This document shows, in pieces, positions 1 to 13,287 of a DNA stretch of 64,000 bases. The position numbers and the translations under genes were made by a program. The stretch's first letter is position 1. Each line of letters starts with the position of its first letter. Source of the DNA: Austropuccinia psidii. Lineage: Eukaryota > Basidiomycota > Pucciniomycetes > Pucciniales > Sphaerophragmiaceae. A model generated the notes under the pieces. That model worked only from the letters and a program-made list of their open reading frames with translations. It made no database searches and was not told the origin of the DNA. The stretch is from assembly GCA_023105745.1 (NCBI GenBank), contig JALGQZ010000008.1:21885866-21949865 (forward strand), written 5' to 3'.

Positions 1-3000
1 TAGCTCTTTTTATCTAATGGGAAGCTCCAGAATAGCTTCAGATGGGGCATCTAGATATCTATTTGTGTAGTAAAGAGAACCAATTTATGGAAAGAATTTT
101 TTTATGTCAGAATCCCATTCTGAGAAGCTATTTCTGGAAAGGAATAGAACTCCATTCTTCTGAGATTCATAGCCAGATAGTTCTTCTGGACCCATAAGCC
201 ATAAAAATAACAGAATAGGAAGGTATATTAATTCCTTAAAAATGAACTCAGTGTGAAAACAACAGTGAGAACACCTGATGGTGTTAATTAAGAGAGGAAT
301 TTAATTTAATGAGCATATTAAAAGTGACTCATTGAATCTATTTATAATCTAATGTGAAAAACGTACAATTACAAATCCTATTTTTTGGGGGAATGGGTTC
401 ATAATAATACCCTTTTGTGTAGTCTTGTGAGTACTCTCTTATGAGTTTTGTATTTTTTGTCATAGATTGTTTTTTGTTCAGATACCTGAGATCCATAAGA
501 ACCTCTTAAATGGTTTAATAATTGACTTTGAATCTATTAAACTCAATTGTTATCACTGTTTTCTTACTACTCAATTATTCAAATGATGAAAAATAAATCA
601 GCATAGTGTTTCTCTTTTTAACATCATTTTTATTTCAGATGGTTTTTTTTCTCTGAATATATTTTACAGATTTACTAATATGATGTACAGCCATCTCTTT
701 AGCTTTCTATTACTATCAAATTTATTGCCGATTATTTTTTTTTAATTCATTTGTGGTGACAATCTATCTGGACCACTTAAGATCCATATCTTATTCCTTT
801 ATTCCCTGCTTCTTTTACAAAATTAAAATTGGTGAAAAATACTATACGATACTGGGATATACATGATTAAACCTATAATTTCATTGCTTTTGAATGAAAT
901 TTTTTCTCCTCCATCATTTTGTCAATGAAGGATTAAACTATCAACCTTAAAATAGAATAACTCATTATGGCATGGTTATCAAAAATTAAACTTAAGACAT
1001 CACCAGCTTATTGAAAATAATTCATCCCATTTCTTCACAATAAAATAATATTAATTATACAAATAAAAAGACAAGGCTTTTATAATTTTCACTATAATTA
1101 AAAATAATTCATTATAATATTCCAACCTACCAATGAGAGCCAATCAGAGGCAAAAAGACTGGGTCAAGAAACAAACAAATACTTTCAAAGGATTTTTCAA
1201 TTTCATAATATCTTAAAATATATTGAAATATATGTTAAATATGTATAATAATGATATGAGTTATTTAATATCTGGATTATTCTTCTTCATTCAAAAATGA
1301 TAATCCACGGAAGCTCTAACCCCTTTATTGGAAAACAGGCAGACTCAATTCCACCAATATTAAATATTAAATCTACTTTTGAATAAAACTATTTACCATG
1401 GAGATCCTTTAAATAGATTCATAAATCATGAACCTAACCACGAAAAAAAACAATTTAAATTACTAAAAAAAATTAATCATAAATCTCAGATAATATTTTC
1501 AAATAAAACACAATACAAATAGAGATTTGTGAATACTCTCCCACTAAGTTTATCACATTTTAAATAAAATGAATTTTTAATTTATCACTTTTATTTACTC
1601 TTTTATTTTTTTTGGACCTGAATCTTGTTATTTCTATTTATTTTTCCAAAATCACTCTTTATTTATTTTTAAGGATATAATTTATATCTCAAATATATGA
1701 TTAATTTCCAGATATCTCAATTTTTATCCAAAATTTCATTTTCTTGTTTTTTTTTAATTTAAATTTGGTAGATTATCCTCATTAAGGAAAAACCAATTAA
1801 TTTCCAATTCTATAAAATATATATATATCTATAACATTGTATAAATGGCTCAAAAATGACAAATTTTTGTAATACCTGTACATTTTTCATTTTATTTCTC
1901 ATTTCACTCTCCAAATAAACCTTCCAAAATACCAAAAAATCTTTCTATAAGTTCATTTTATAATTAAAGAATAAGATTTGAATCTATATCCTCCTCATTT
2001 CTATGATAGAACCATAGAAGGGAAAATTTACATGATCAAAGTTAGAAAGAAGCTATTTAGACTTTGAATAATTACATCTTTTACAATTTTTGATTTTTAT
2101 ATGTTAAAATGAATCATTATTAATAATTTAAACTTCAAAATAATCATTTAATGAAAAAAACATGTTTATATTCACAAGTATCTGGGTAAGAATTTACTAT
2201 CTGTGTTAAAATAATCAAGAAAAGAATACCTTTTGGATCAAAATTTTGTATTTCAAAATATCTTTTAATTTTCAAAAAATATTTATAAATTACTTTATAG
2301 CCTTATTAAAAAGTATATAAGAATAAAAAACATAAACTAAATGTATTATTTAAAGCCCTTTTTTGAATAATTAATTGAATTTAATTCATCTTTTATGAAT
2401 AGGACAACAACATTAATATCACATTTTTATTCACTTAACATTAAGTAATCTATTGATTATATAATTTAATGGAAAGTTTGAAAAATTCAAATAAACCCCT
2501 GTATCAATAAATTCTAAAATATTACCATTTTAATCAAATAGTCATAAGTCTATGTCTTAATGAATTGGCTCATATTCCTTCTTGAATTCTTATTCATTGT
2601 TTAATATGTTTAAATTATTTCCTTTTTGAAATAATTTTAAAATTGAATATAAGAAGCTTAATATATCTTTTTGAATTCTTTTTGGGTGATATTATATATT
2701 CATTTAGCTTATATATTGATTTTCTTTTGAATCTAAAGTATGTGGTAAAATACAGAATATTCCATAATTTTTATGTAATAAAATAATAAAATCTTCAATA
2801 TTTGAATCTTTACCATCTCCTCGAGAAAGTTTAAATATCAATTGAATTAAGTCCATAATTAAAACCTTGAATATTGATTGAATGTTATTTTTTTTCTTCT
2901 TTAAAATAGAAAAAGAATATTGATTTAATGTTATTTTTTCTTCTTTAAGATAGAAAAAGAATATTAATTAAAGCTATAATACTTTTTCTAATGTTAAATT

Positions 3001-6000
3001 TGAATGGGTACTAAATGGATCTGTGACTATAATTTCTCTTTACTGTGATGATTAAATGAAAATGTGACTTTTTTTGAGGGAAATTTGGATTTTAAATTTA
3101 AAATTTGTGTTATTTGGTAAAGAATAATAGTATTCAATTTCACCTTAATTAATACAGCTGATGATGTCTGTGATTTCCAGAAATTTGAAAGTTAAATTTT
3201 TCATTTGAATGAAAAAAAAATATTTGTAATTTGAGATTGGGATAGTTTCAGAATTCCTATTATAAGTCAAAATATTCTTGATAATAATTAATCCTTCTGA
3301 ATATGTTAATTTAATAGTTTTTATTTATTTTTATTATTATTTAATTCCTTCTATAAATTCTTCGCAAATTAATTATTCATTTCATTGAATTAAATGAAAA
3401 TAAATTCAGTTTCTGAGAAATAAGCTAGTCTGGGAAAACATTTTTTTCTGTGTTTTTAATGAACATTGAACTCATAGATAGTTTGATATGATATAGAAAC
3501 AGAATTATTATATTAATAATTATATTTGATTATTTTAGGATTCCTGATCTTTAAATAATAAAAATTGAATTGATTTAGATAAATACAAGAAAGAAAGACA
3601 AAAATAAGAAATCTATAGTATTTTGAGTTAATTTTTATCAATTTTATCTTAAATTTTGAATAATATTTTTTGAAATATTATTATTTTGATAATAATATTC
3701 AGCTTTTAAACATTGATAAAATTAAATCTTTTAAATAATTTTTTAAAAATATTCTATTGAAATATTTGAGTATAATTACAAAAAAAATAATTCAAGGGAA
3801 TTTCATGTTTTAAATAAATTAATCATCAAATTATGACTTTTGAATAGTGTCACTCTCAAAGGATGAGAGTAATTTAATATTATTTCCATAAATACGAAAT
3901 AAAACATCAATTTTATTTCTTTTTAAATTTATCTTTATTCATATTTTCATATCCTGATACTTATTTAGCTTGTATTTTTTATTTTTTCCTATTCAATTTT
4001 CAGGATATCATGTATTATGAACCATTACTTTTATATTATATATAATTTAAACTAAGAATTTTTTGGTTGTATATCTATTCAGATTATTTTATGAAATATT
4101 TTTTGTGAAAAACAAGCTTAATTCACTACTCATGTGAGCCCCCCTTAAGGATTCTTTGATAATAACAACAAATACTTGATTTCAACCAAATTTTCTCTTT
4201 GATATTATATCATATCCCAGTCAATTCCCTAGAAACTTATTAATCATTAAGGTTAAATATAGCTTTATGTTCTATCTCAGTTGAATATTTCACATTATTT
4301 TTCTGTTTTTCGAATAAAAAGGACTAAAAAACATCATAATTTTGTGAATTGTTTTAGTATTATTGTATTTTTTGATAATTTTTTGTTAGCTGATATTTCA
4401 CAAATTAAAATTGAAAAAAAAACCATTGGAATCATAGATTAAATTAGGTTTATTTTCAGAATTAGGAAGATAAGTTTATTTCATTTTTTATCCCTATCCT
4501 TGTAAAATTTTATCTTTCAATCTTACACATCTGATAAGGTTTTATTGTGAATATGTGAATATCAATGTTATTCCAAAGAAATAATTTCAACATAATATCC
4601 GAAATAAGATACTAAATCTCAAAAAAAATAATCAATTTTTATACACAATATTTTTTTAAGTAAAATAGTGAGTGATTTCTGAATATTGATCCTGTAAATA
4701 ATCTATCTCACTTTATAATTTAGGAGAAATAAAATATTATTTCAATATTACAGGCACTTTGATTGTATTTTATATGGCGGGAAATAATTTTTAATTTTTT
4801 CAATTTGATTTTAATTTGTTCATTTCATAAAAAAAACTGACATAAATTTTTAAAATTTTACCAAATTTTTCAATTATTTCAATTAGTAATCTCTGGTTCA
4901 ACCTCCATAAGCTCAATTTGCCTGGTTTGACAGAAGAAAATTTTATACTACATACAAAAAAACACAAAGGCTCTTTAATAAAAGAAAAATATCAAAAAAT
5001 ATCCCTTTCATTCAAAGTATGCATATTCAATACAAAGAATTTAAAGCCATTTGATCATATTTTTTCCTTCTTGAAGATTGCAGCTGCATTGGTTGACTCT
5101 AAACATCAATATTTTCTCTAGTGAATATTTCAAGGTTTTTTAATTTTCCAATATATATATATTAATACCTGGCTTTTTTAATATTAGAGTACATGTATTT
5201 GTATATTTAAATGGACTTTTCTCAATCTAATAGGGGCTTTTTAAGGCTAGAAATTATTTATATAATCATAGTTAATGGGGAAAAAAGTAGCTCCAGAGAC
5301 AAAAATCAATTTCTCTTAGTCTATTTATTTCTGAAATTCTCTTTAAATTTGTGAAAAAGTAAAAATTTATATCAAATTAAGTAAAAATTGGATTTAATCA
5401 TGAATTGAACCTGATTCAAGATATAGTTGAGATTTTTCTCCATCAAAAAGGTGTAGTTACTTTATACAGGGTATTTTTTAATGAAAAGTAATATGTCATT
5501 GAAGCTCTCATATATCCATATCTTCTTTTTAATTTTTTTAAAAACAACAACAAAAATATCCAAATTCCAATCCTAATGCCTATAAAATGGTTAGTACTAA
5601 TTTAAGATCAATGTATTCTTGAAGAAAGTTTATGTTTGTACAAAATTTGCCATAATTTTTCTCCCAATACATATCTTATTATTCTGAAAACCTATGTTTG
5701 TTCGGTCAATTTTTTTTGAGTTTTTGTGTTGCAAGATCTATCCAAATTAATTCTTGAGATTATATTTTTAGATTAATGATCATTTTAAATAAAGAAGAAT
5801 ATAAATTTCAATGATAGAATGATTTGGAATTGATGGAAAAACATTTATGATAGTAGTCATCAATATGTAATATCAAATGTAACTTAAATTGTAATTTTTA
5901 TTGAAATTCAAGTCCTTATTCAAGTCCAAATAAATTATGATTAATTTTCCATATTTCTTATTATAGCCTTATTCTGTTGTTTTCTTTTGAAATAGATATT

Positions 6001-6350
6001 TTATTGAATAAATGCATGATTTTCTTATTAGGATTGTTGAGCTTTTTTAAACTTCCTTGAAATTCTCAAGGCTATTTTCTTTTTGTTTTTTGGCCAGAAT
6101 GATTTAATTTTAATTTAATTTCAATAAAAAAGTGTTCATTTGAGTCATTTCAAGAATTTTGAGTGAGATTTATTTTGATTTCATTGAATTTTTCTTGAAT
6201 TTGAGATTTTGGATTAAATTTTAAATTTTTAGGCCAAATAAGAATCATTTTCCCTAAACTTAATTTTAATTTCCTCCATTAATTTTCTTTTTTTAATTTT
6301 TCGTTGTAATCATTTCAACTCCCTCATTATCTCTGTGATTTATTCTCATC
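1..6350. other. AT-rich gene-poor stretch
   Basis: I see no gene, RNA gene or recognisable transposon remnant here. The sequence is very AT-rich and full of short A and T runs. The longest open frame (4918-5121, 67 codons) has no motif and is flanked by equally AT-rich sequence, so I do not call it. The last 100 bases before 6351 are pyrimidine-rich and probably hold the promoter and 5' UTR of the casein kinase gene, but I see no clear TATA box. Confidence 0.6.
2870..2970. repeat. Short tandem duplication, about 45-base unit
   Basis: Two adjacent near-identical units (2870-2915 and 2916-2959) each run from AATATTGATT through a T-rich tract and TTCTTTAA to a purine-rich end GATAGAAAAAG or its variant. 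A third, partial unit starts at 2960. The copies differ by a few bases and by the length of the T run. This looks like a local duplication by slippage or unequal exchange, with no sign of function. Confidence 0.7.
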
Positions 6351-8382
6351 ATGGCAACTTCTCACTCCTCTCACAACACTGGCACTAACGTCGTCGGTAA
6401 ATCTTCCATCCAGTCATTGGCTGATCTCCCAAATGTATTTGGATGAACGCAATTTGACTCCAATCTTTTCCTTTTTTTTATGCAGGCGTACATTATAGAG
6501 TGGGCAAAAAGATTGGCGAGGGCTCCTTTGGTGTCATCTTTGAAGGAACCAATTTACTTAACTCTCAAACTGTCGCTATCAAATTCGAACCAAGAAAGTC
6601 AGATGCTCCTCAGTTAAGGGATGAATATCGCACCTACAAGATCTTGGCCGGATCCCGTATGTCTTGAGCTTGATCCTGAGCGTTGCAATGTCATCTTACT
6701 CCCTTTTTCCATCCTCTTTAGCTGGCGTTCCCCAAGTTTATTACTTCGGTCAAGAGGGTTTGCACAACATCTTGGTTATTGACTTGCTTGGTCCAAGTCT
6801 TGAAGATTTGTTTGATATGTGTGGTCGAAAGTTTAGTGTCAAGACCGTCGTTATGACTGCCAAACAAATGGTGTGTAATTTGATGATTCTTAAATACTTT
6901 TGAGCTTCCTCATCGACCGAATCGTCTTCATTAGTTAACTCGAGTTCAGACCATTCATGAGAAAAATCTAATCTATCGCGACATCAAGCCGGATAATTTT
7001 CTAATCGGTCGTCCTGGTACAAAAGGCGCCAATGTCGTTCATGTCGTCGATTTTGGTATGGCAAAACTTTACAGGGATGCAAAGACAAAGGTCCACATTC
7101 CATATCGAGAACGTAAATCACTCTCAGGTACTGCTCGCTACATGTCGATTAATACCCATCTCGGTCGTGAACAATCCCGCCGTGATGATCTCGAAGCTCT
7201 CGGTCATGTCTTCATGTACTTTTTGCGAGGTGGATTACCCTGGCAAGGCTTAAAGGCTGCCACCAATAAGCAAAAGTATGAAAAGATTGGTGAAAAAAAA
7301 CAAAGTACCCCGATTAAAGAACTCTGTGAAAACTTTCCAGGTTTGTCTCTTGCTCCCATCGGCCTTATTTTCTTAACCCACATTTTGACTCATTTTTTCT
7401 TTTTACCAACAGAGGAATTCAGCATCTACTTAAATTATGTCAGAAAACTTGGCTTCGAGGAGACACCTGATTACGACTTTCTGAGGGAACTGTTTACTAA
7501 AGTACTCAAAAACACTGGTGAAGCTGAGGACGGTGTCTATGATTGGATGATCTTAAATAATGGTAAAGGATGGGAAGCTGGCTCTGTGCGTCCACTCCAT
7601 TCGACTATCTTACCAACCTCTTACTAAATCGACTCGCTCTCATTGCTTTGGTATCCTATTAGACCAGTCACAATCATTTATATCCTGCTGGTCAAACCAA
7701 CCAGTACGACAATCGTCACCATCGTTCATCTCGTGACCGTGAACGTGAGCGCGCTGAGCGTCATGCTCTCAGAGCGGCTCAGGCTGCTCAACAGTACGGA
7801 AATGGTAGGTTGATTCAAATTTTTGTCGTTTCTCGCAAAGAAAGCCTAACTTAAGCCACACCTCCGCTTGAACTTTCAGGTGTCTCTCGCCGAGGTTCCA
7901 AGCAAGAGCGCACTTCGACGAACTTGAGCCTAGGCAAACAGATCACTGGTGTAATATCTACTCCCGGGACGGCTACCAACAATTCAACAGCCGCAATTCA
8001 AGGTGTTCCTCCACCTGATAACGGTTTACTTGCACAAGCCAACGATAACCGTCACTCTCATTCAAGTCCGGCTCGTCAAGAGGGCAACCCAGCCCGCTCA
8101 TCCCATCACCCTTATGCATCAGCAAATACTGCCCCTCATACATCCGGGTTAGGTCACGATGGAGTTAATCCAACACGAGCAAGTTTCATTAATAACAATG
8201 GTGGTGCAATTGCTCCAGAAGATTCTCGTGCTCGTTCCAATCAGGCATTGTCCGCTGGCCATGCCGCAAACAACGCGGCATCTCACGCACAGGGTCAAAA
8301 TCACTCCCCTCAATCGCTCGGTGAAGGAAGAAAGTCCTTTGGGGCTAAATTAATCGACTTTTTGACTTGCAGATGCGGTTGA
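6351..8382 (+). CDS. YCK2: Casein kinase 1, YCK1/YCK2 type (plasma-membrane clade)
   Basis: Serine/threonine protein kinase of the CK1 family. Seven exons: 6351-6396, 6486-6656, 6722-6870, 6935-7340, 7413-7585, 7663-7804 and 7880-8382. All six introns (61-89 bases) are GT-AG and keep frame, giving 529 residues. The kinase domain is complete: glycine loop GEGSFG (26-31), ATP lysine in VAIK (48), catalytic RDIKPDNF (Asp138), DFG (161-163), and the CK1-specific SIN (193-195) in place of [16 protein letters not shown] and [15 protein letters not shown] match the yeast YCK clade rather than the Hrr25 clade. The tail after about residue 315 is rich in Gln, Asn, Ser and Pro and ends TCRCG. Its two cysteines recall the C-terminal cysteines that are palmitoylated in yeast Yck proteins, so membrane attachment is likely but inferred. 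The ATG at 6351 gives the usual short N-terminus before [13 protein letters not shown]. This is the only intact host gene I recognise. It is richer in GC and CpG than its surroundings, and no partner gene is adjacent. Confidence 0.93.
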
Positions 8383-8563
8383 AAATTGAGTAGTTCAGTC
8401 ATTATCTTTTGTCTTTCTCGACATAGATTACAATCAAAGTCCTTGATATCCACGTTGGGCGGCGAGTTTGTGAATATGAAGTCAGGTTAAGCAGTATTTT
8501 CTTTTTGTGGCTGGAACCGTTGGTTTGAAAAACGGAATTGGTCTAGATTGGTGCATAAAGAAG

Positions 8564-8569
8564 AATAAA
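8564..8569 (+). promoter_or_regulatory. Possible poly(A) signal of the casein kinase gene
   Basis: AATAAA lies about 180 bases after the kinase stop codon, in sequence that becomes A- and T-rich. Spacing fits a fungal 3' UTR. In such AT-rich DNA the hexamer can occur by chance, so this is weak. Confidence 0.35.
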
Positions 8570-8599
8570 AGATATTATAAAGAAGCTTGTTTTGTTTTG

Positions 8600-11500
8600 A
8601 ACAAAGTTGCGAAAAAAATGGTTTTAATTTACTCAGTTCTGTTTTCTCTCTTACTTTCATTTTATTTTTTTGTTTGCATTAGTATAACATTATCATTCAT
8701 ATCACTTTAATTAAATCCATTAATCGTTCCTTTTCTTTTTTGTCAAAATAAGATCTATCATTCTCACTTTAATTTTTTTTGTTTTTAAACCCGTATGTTT
8801 GATTGGGGAGTTTTTTTTTCAATGAAAAAAAACAAACAAACAACTTTAACCTTTTTTTGTAGAAATTAATTATCAATGTGGTTTTTTTAATAGTTTTTTC
8901 CATGTTATTTGAAAGAGAAAACAAAGCGATTTTCCAAACAAAACGCAGTATATTTATATTGACTGGAGCGCATAAACATATTAAAAACACTGGCACATTG
9001 GTTCCTTGTAAAAACACACATCAACACGGTAGACAAGGAAAATTACAAGTCATCCTCTAAATGTTGTGTCTTGATGTATACTTATCCTCTTTCATTGAAA
9101 CAACTAAGTTTCTCAATTTGACTGACAAAACTTCCAAACCAAACTTAGATTGATTCAATAGCATTTGAACATGTTTGAATGTTTGATACACGGTCGCATT
9201 GGTAAGAGCCCCAAAGCCCTTTTTTATAGATAAAAAATGAAAATTGCTCATTTTCTTTCTAAAAGAAATCAATATAAATTTCATTCAAGTTTTTTTCAAA
9301 ACACCTAATTAAAAGGCTAATTATAATTCTATCAAATTCAAACCAATCATAGACATATCCCCTCAAAAATGAATCATATTCACAGAAGCTCTTTTTATAA
9401 ATATACTAGGACTGTTTTCAATTCCTCAAGCTTTAGCCCTAGCATAAACATTCTTGGGTATGGAGGGTGAAAATACTTGGAAAAGATTTTGCACAAAAAA
9501 TAACAAAGTAAAAAAGGTTTATTTCAATTAAGATTATCAAGATTAACTGTTGTGTTTTTTTTTTGATTTCCACTCTTCAAAGCTAGAAAATTTCTGTGAG
9601 AAATATTGGGTAATTTAAAGTTGAATAAAATTTGATTCAATTAACTCATCTTAGGACTATTATATCACCCTTAGATTTTAGCTCATGAAACAGTTGGGCA
9701 AGGACTTGGCCCCTAATATTAATGCAGCGAATTGAGACTCTTCACACTGTTTCTTTTTTTGGAGAAAAACATTATTGCCAATGCAACTAAATAAATTTTA
9801 TTGTAAGTACCTTAAAAAAGATAAAATGTTAATGTAAATTTAGGTCCCCTAAATTTATTTTAAATCTAACTTATACAAAAAATTTCTTTTCCTTTATATA
9901 GACACATTTTTAAAGCAGAAACATAGAATTGAAAAAATTTATTCTATTATGATCAAATCAAAACTTGAAGATAGTAATCATGCGGATTTCCACCTTGAGT
10001 TAAAAATTGAATTAGTTTTAATCTTAAATCAAACCATTTTAAAACAACTTCTCATATTTTTAAATCTTTTGAAAATATTTCTTCAAAACAAATCCCTAAT
10101 AAATTGAATAACCATTAGTGAGCATAATTTCATTATTAATTGATGTTTTTCTCTTGCTTTTTGTTTTTTTGATTATTTCAAAAATACACTATTTTTTTTA
10201 GATAATTAAAACATCAAAATGAATTAAATGAAGAAAAAAATATATTAAAATCAAATGTTTTTAAATGATGGTTCCTAATAAAGTTGATTCAAATTATTAT
10301 TTCCTTTATTTATATGTATATAAATATATATATTCAAATCCTTTATAAATCAATACCTATCCCTTCAGCCCCCTCAAATCACAAGAAAAAAAAACTCTCA
10401 AAAAAATCTTACCACATACATGTAAAACCATAAAAACACCTTTTAACCTTAACTAAATAATTATTTCCTTTTTTAAATCTACAATTCTAGCCAAAAAAAC
10501 CACACATTTTTTGATTTTTTGATTTTCCAAAATCCTAAATATTTTCCTATTTCTACTGAAGTTTCCTCTCTTATACCTATATTTACTAAATCTTCATCCT
10601 TCAAGATTACTTTAAGCTAACCTCCCAACTTCTCAACCCTTATAATTAACCCATCTAAACCCAGTTTCCATTTTTTTCTATTCAAAGATTTTCAAAGCCC
10701 TTTGAAGAAGATAATTTTTACACTCTCAAATTTTTCTGAAAAAATAACCTTTATGTGGAAAGAAAAATATGGATCCTTTTTTGGTTCTTATGAGAAAAAG
10801 TTTAATGAAAAAAATGAAATTTGAATATTCTTGAATAGATTGGAAGTCCTCACTTCTGCCAATTTTTTTTTCAAAAAAAAGCTTGAAAGATATTCCTAGA
10901 CTTAATTCCCAAAAAAATATGATAACAAAATATTAGATAATCTTCAAGTCAAACATTTTGAACAAAATAATAATTAAACTCAAACTATTTCAGATTTTTC
11001 TTAATTTTATAACATTGAATAATTATTAAGATGATCAAATTTTATTAAAGTGATTAATTAAAAAGAGTTTATTCAATAGATTTTCTGAAAGGGTTAAAAT
11101 ATAATTCAATAGAATTGAAATAACAATAACATCAAAGCTTATATAAAAAAACTTAAAGAATGAATTAAAATTTAAATACTTATATTAAAATATGTAGAAT
11201 AATCCATTTTTTTTATTCTTCATCAAGTTGTATTGAAACAATATCTTTAATGAACCCAATAAAATGAATAATTTTCAGAATATAATTTTTCAAAGAAGAT
11301 AAAAAATTTAATACTATTTGATAGACATAAGAAAATTAATAAATAATGAATGAATATTCAAAATATTTAATATGTAAAATGTGGAAATAACTATCTCACA
11401 AAATTACTATCAAAAAAAAAAAATCCTACACATTTTCTTACATGAATAAAATTGATTAAATGAAGCTTTTGTGGAATGAAATTACTAAATCAAAAGCTAA

Positions 11501-12540
11501 CCACTAATAAGCAATTATTTGATTCTAATTTTGAGAATTAAAGTTGAATGTTCACCCAAATAATCAAATTCAAGTTTTCAAAAAATAAGTATAAAACTTA
11601 CAATATAATATAATATGCCAAAATATTGTGATATATATGTGTTAGCTTAAACCATTACAAAATTATCAATAAGAAAAATAACCTTCAGAATTTCTATAAA
11701 AGAATTTCAAATTATAAAATACGGTATTAGATATTCAAAAAAAAATTATCAAAAAAAATGGAGAAACTCTATAATATTTCTCTATGCAACTCTTGATAAT
11801 ATTACCATTAATTAGGATTTCTATTATTTTTATTATTAAATGATAATACTACAATATTTGTAACCAAAAATAAATAGGAAATGAATTAATTTTTTATCTT
11901 AATTGTTATTTAATACTACCAATATAAAAGTAAGAAGTAGTTATATACTAGAATAATCTGAAAGAAGCTCTAATAAGAAATATTTGTAAAGATTTTCTAA
12001 AACATTTATATATTAATAAGGAAAACTCCTAATTAAATATTTAAAACCTTGTGTATTTACATTATTATTATAATTATTCTATTTGTATATCCCTCATATT
12101 AACCTTATTTTTTCTATCTCCACACTTGTTAAATTACTATACCCTTATAGTATTGGTGCATTACAACAAGATTAAAAAATAGGGTTCTTACAAAAGCATG
12201 TGAGAAAAAATTTGAGAGAATGAAAGGAATTCCCTGAGCCTATTTTCAATTAAAAAACATAAAAAAACTGTACTGGGAAAAAGCCTGCCAAAACTCCCCT
12301 GGAAAGGGTTTTTTCCCAAAGACTTTTTCACATCCCCCAACCAAAAAAACAGAACATGCAAAAATATTCCAAATTATTTCTTGCTCCAAAAACATATTTT
12401 CAAAAAAATCATCCCAAACTAATTTTTATTTATTTTTTCCCTCAAAGAACCCATTTTTTCCCAAAGAATTTCTATCTATTTTTACTTCACCAATAACCAA
12501 AAATCTACCTTTAACCTTCCCTCTTGCATTACCCATAAGA
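8600..12540. other. AT-rich gene-poor stretch
   Basis: No gene, RNA gene or clear transposon motif is visible. Open frames are short (under 85 codons), lie on both strands, and show only Lys-, Phe- and Asn-rich translations typical of AT-rich noncoding DNA. Bases 10320-10700 and 12280-12600 are somewhat C-rich on this strand. The second of these may belong to the 5' part of the MULE that follows, but I see no terminal inverted repeat. Confidence 0.55.
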
Positions 12541-12677
12541 TCCTGCCCCTTTTGTTTCACTTTCAATAAATCTCTTACCATTTTTTTAAATTTAACAAGG
12601 CTCTTTCCTCAATAAATAAACCTCAAACTCCCCCATTTCGCACCTTTTTTGAATTTCCACAAACTTTTCCATAAAAA

Positions 12678-13287
12678 ATGCTCCAACCCCCCACTGTAAG
12701 TGAATTTCAGACCCTTGTGCTTCTTTTCCAGAATTTTCATAATGTTTCCAGTGAACAGAATTATTTTTTGTCCACCTTGATGTCCAATATTACCCAAAAT
12801 CAAATTGAAATAGGTTGTGATAGGTCTGGTACCCCAATTTCACAAAAGAACTCCCCCAAAACAGTCACTTCAAGAAAAATAGGCTGTCCTTTTATAATTG
12901 ATACAGGAAAATATGCTAAGAGTACCACTTAAAATATTGAAGTCAAAAATACTAAACACAGTAATGGAACCACTGAAAGTATTATGGAATATCCTGCTTT
13001 TAGAAAAATCAATGATCCAGAGAAATACCATATTCTCATATGTTTCAATCAATGCTAATGGCAAGGCAAATTCAGGCCCAATTATGCAGCCACAGGGCTT
13101 CTTACAAGCTTATAATAATCCAAGATATTTAGAAACAAGGAAAAAAAATAGAAAAAAAAACTTCAAGGAAGAAGACCCATTGATGCTCTTATTGAAACCC
13201 TAAAAAAGTAAAACTTTGTGTTTTCCTCTGCAAGGGATAAAAAGTGACACATTACCGCATTTTCTTCACTCACCCACTTTCCATAAA
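12678..13287 (+). pseudogene. Mutator-like (MULE) transposase, N-terminal part, decayed
   Basis: Remnant of a DNA transposon transposase. The frame at 12678-12932 reads VSEFQTLVLLFQNF, then IEIGCDRSGTP and RKIGCPF, the cysteine pattern of the zinc-binding (FAR1/WRKY-like) domain at the start of MULE transposases. After several stops the same protein can be followed in shifted frames: EYPAFRKI near 12990, LQGRRPIDALIETLK at about 13158-13202, and VTHYRIFFTHPLS just before 13287. These match the linker before the catalytic domain. The coding frame then continues at 43596 (see 43596-45720), because element C inserted here. Frameshifts and stops make it dead. The family call rests on motifs and order, not on a search. 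Confidence 0.72.
13283..13287. repeat. Target-site duplication of element C, left copy
   Basis: ATAAA just before the 5' LTR of C at 13288. The same five bases follow its 3' LTR at 43591-43595. Removing C and one copy restores an open MULE reading frame across the junction, which supports the call strongly. Confidence 0.9.

Noticed and set aside
4918..5121. 67-codon open frame in the left AT-rich stretch
   Set aside because: No motif, no intron or promoter context, and composition like the surrounding noncoding DNA.
8507..9284. Several short frames after the kinase gene
   Set aside because: They overlap on both strands, are Lys/Phe-rich and contain nothing recognisable. The region is probably 3' UTR and intergenic DNA.
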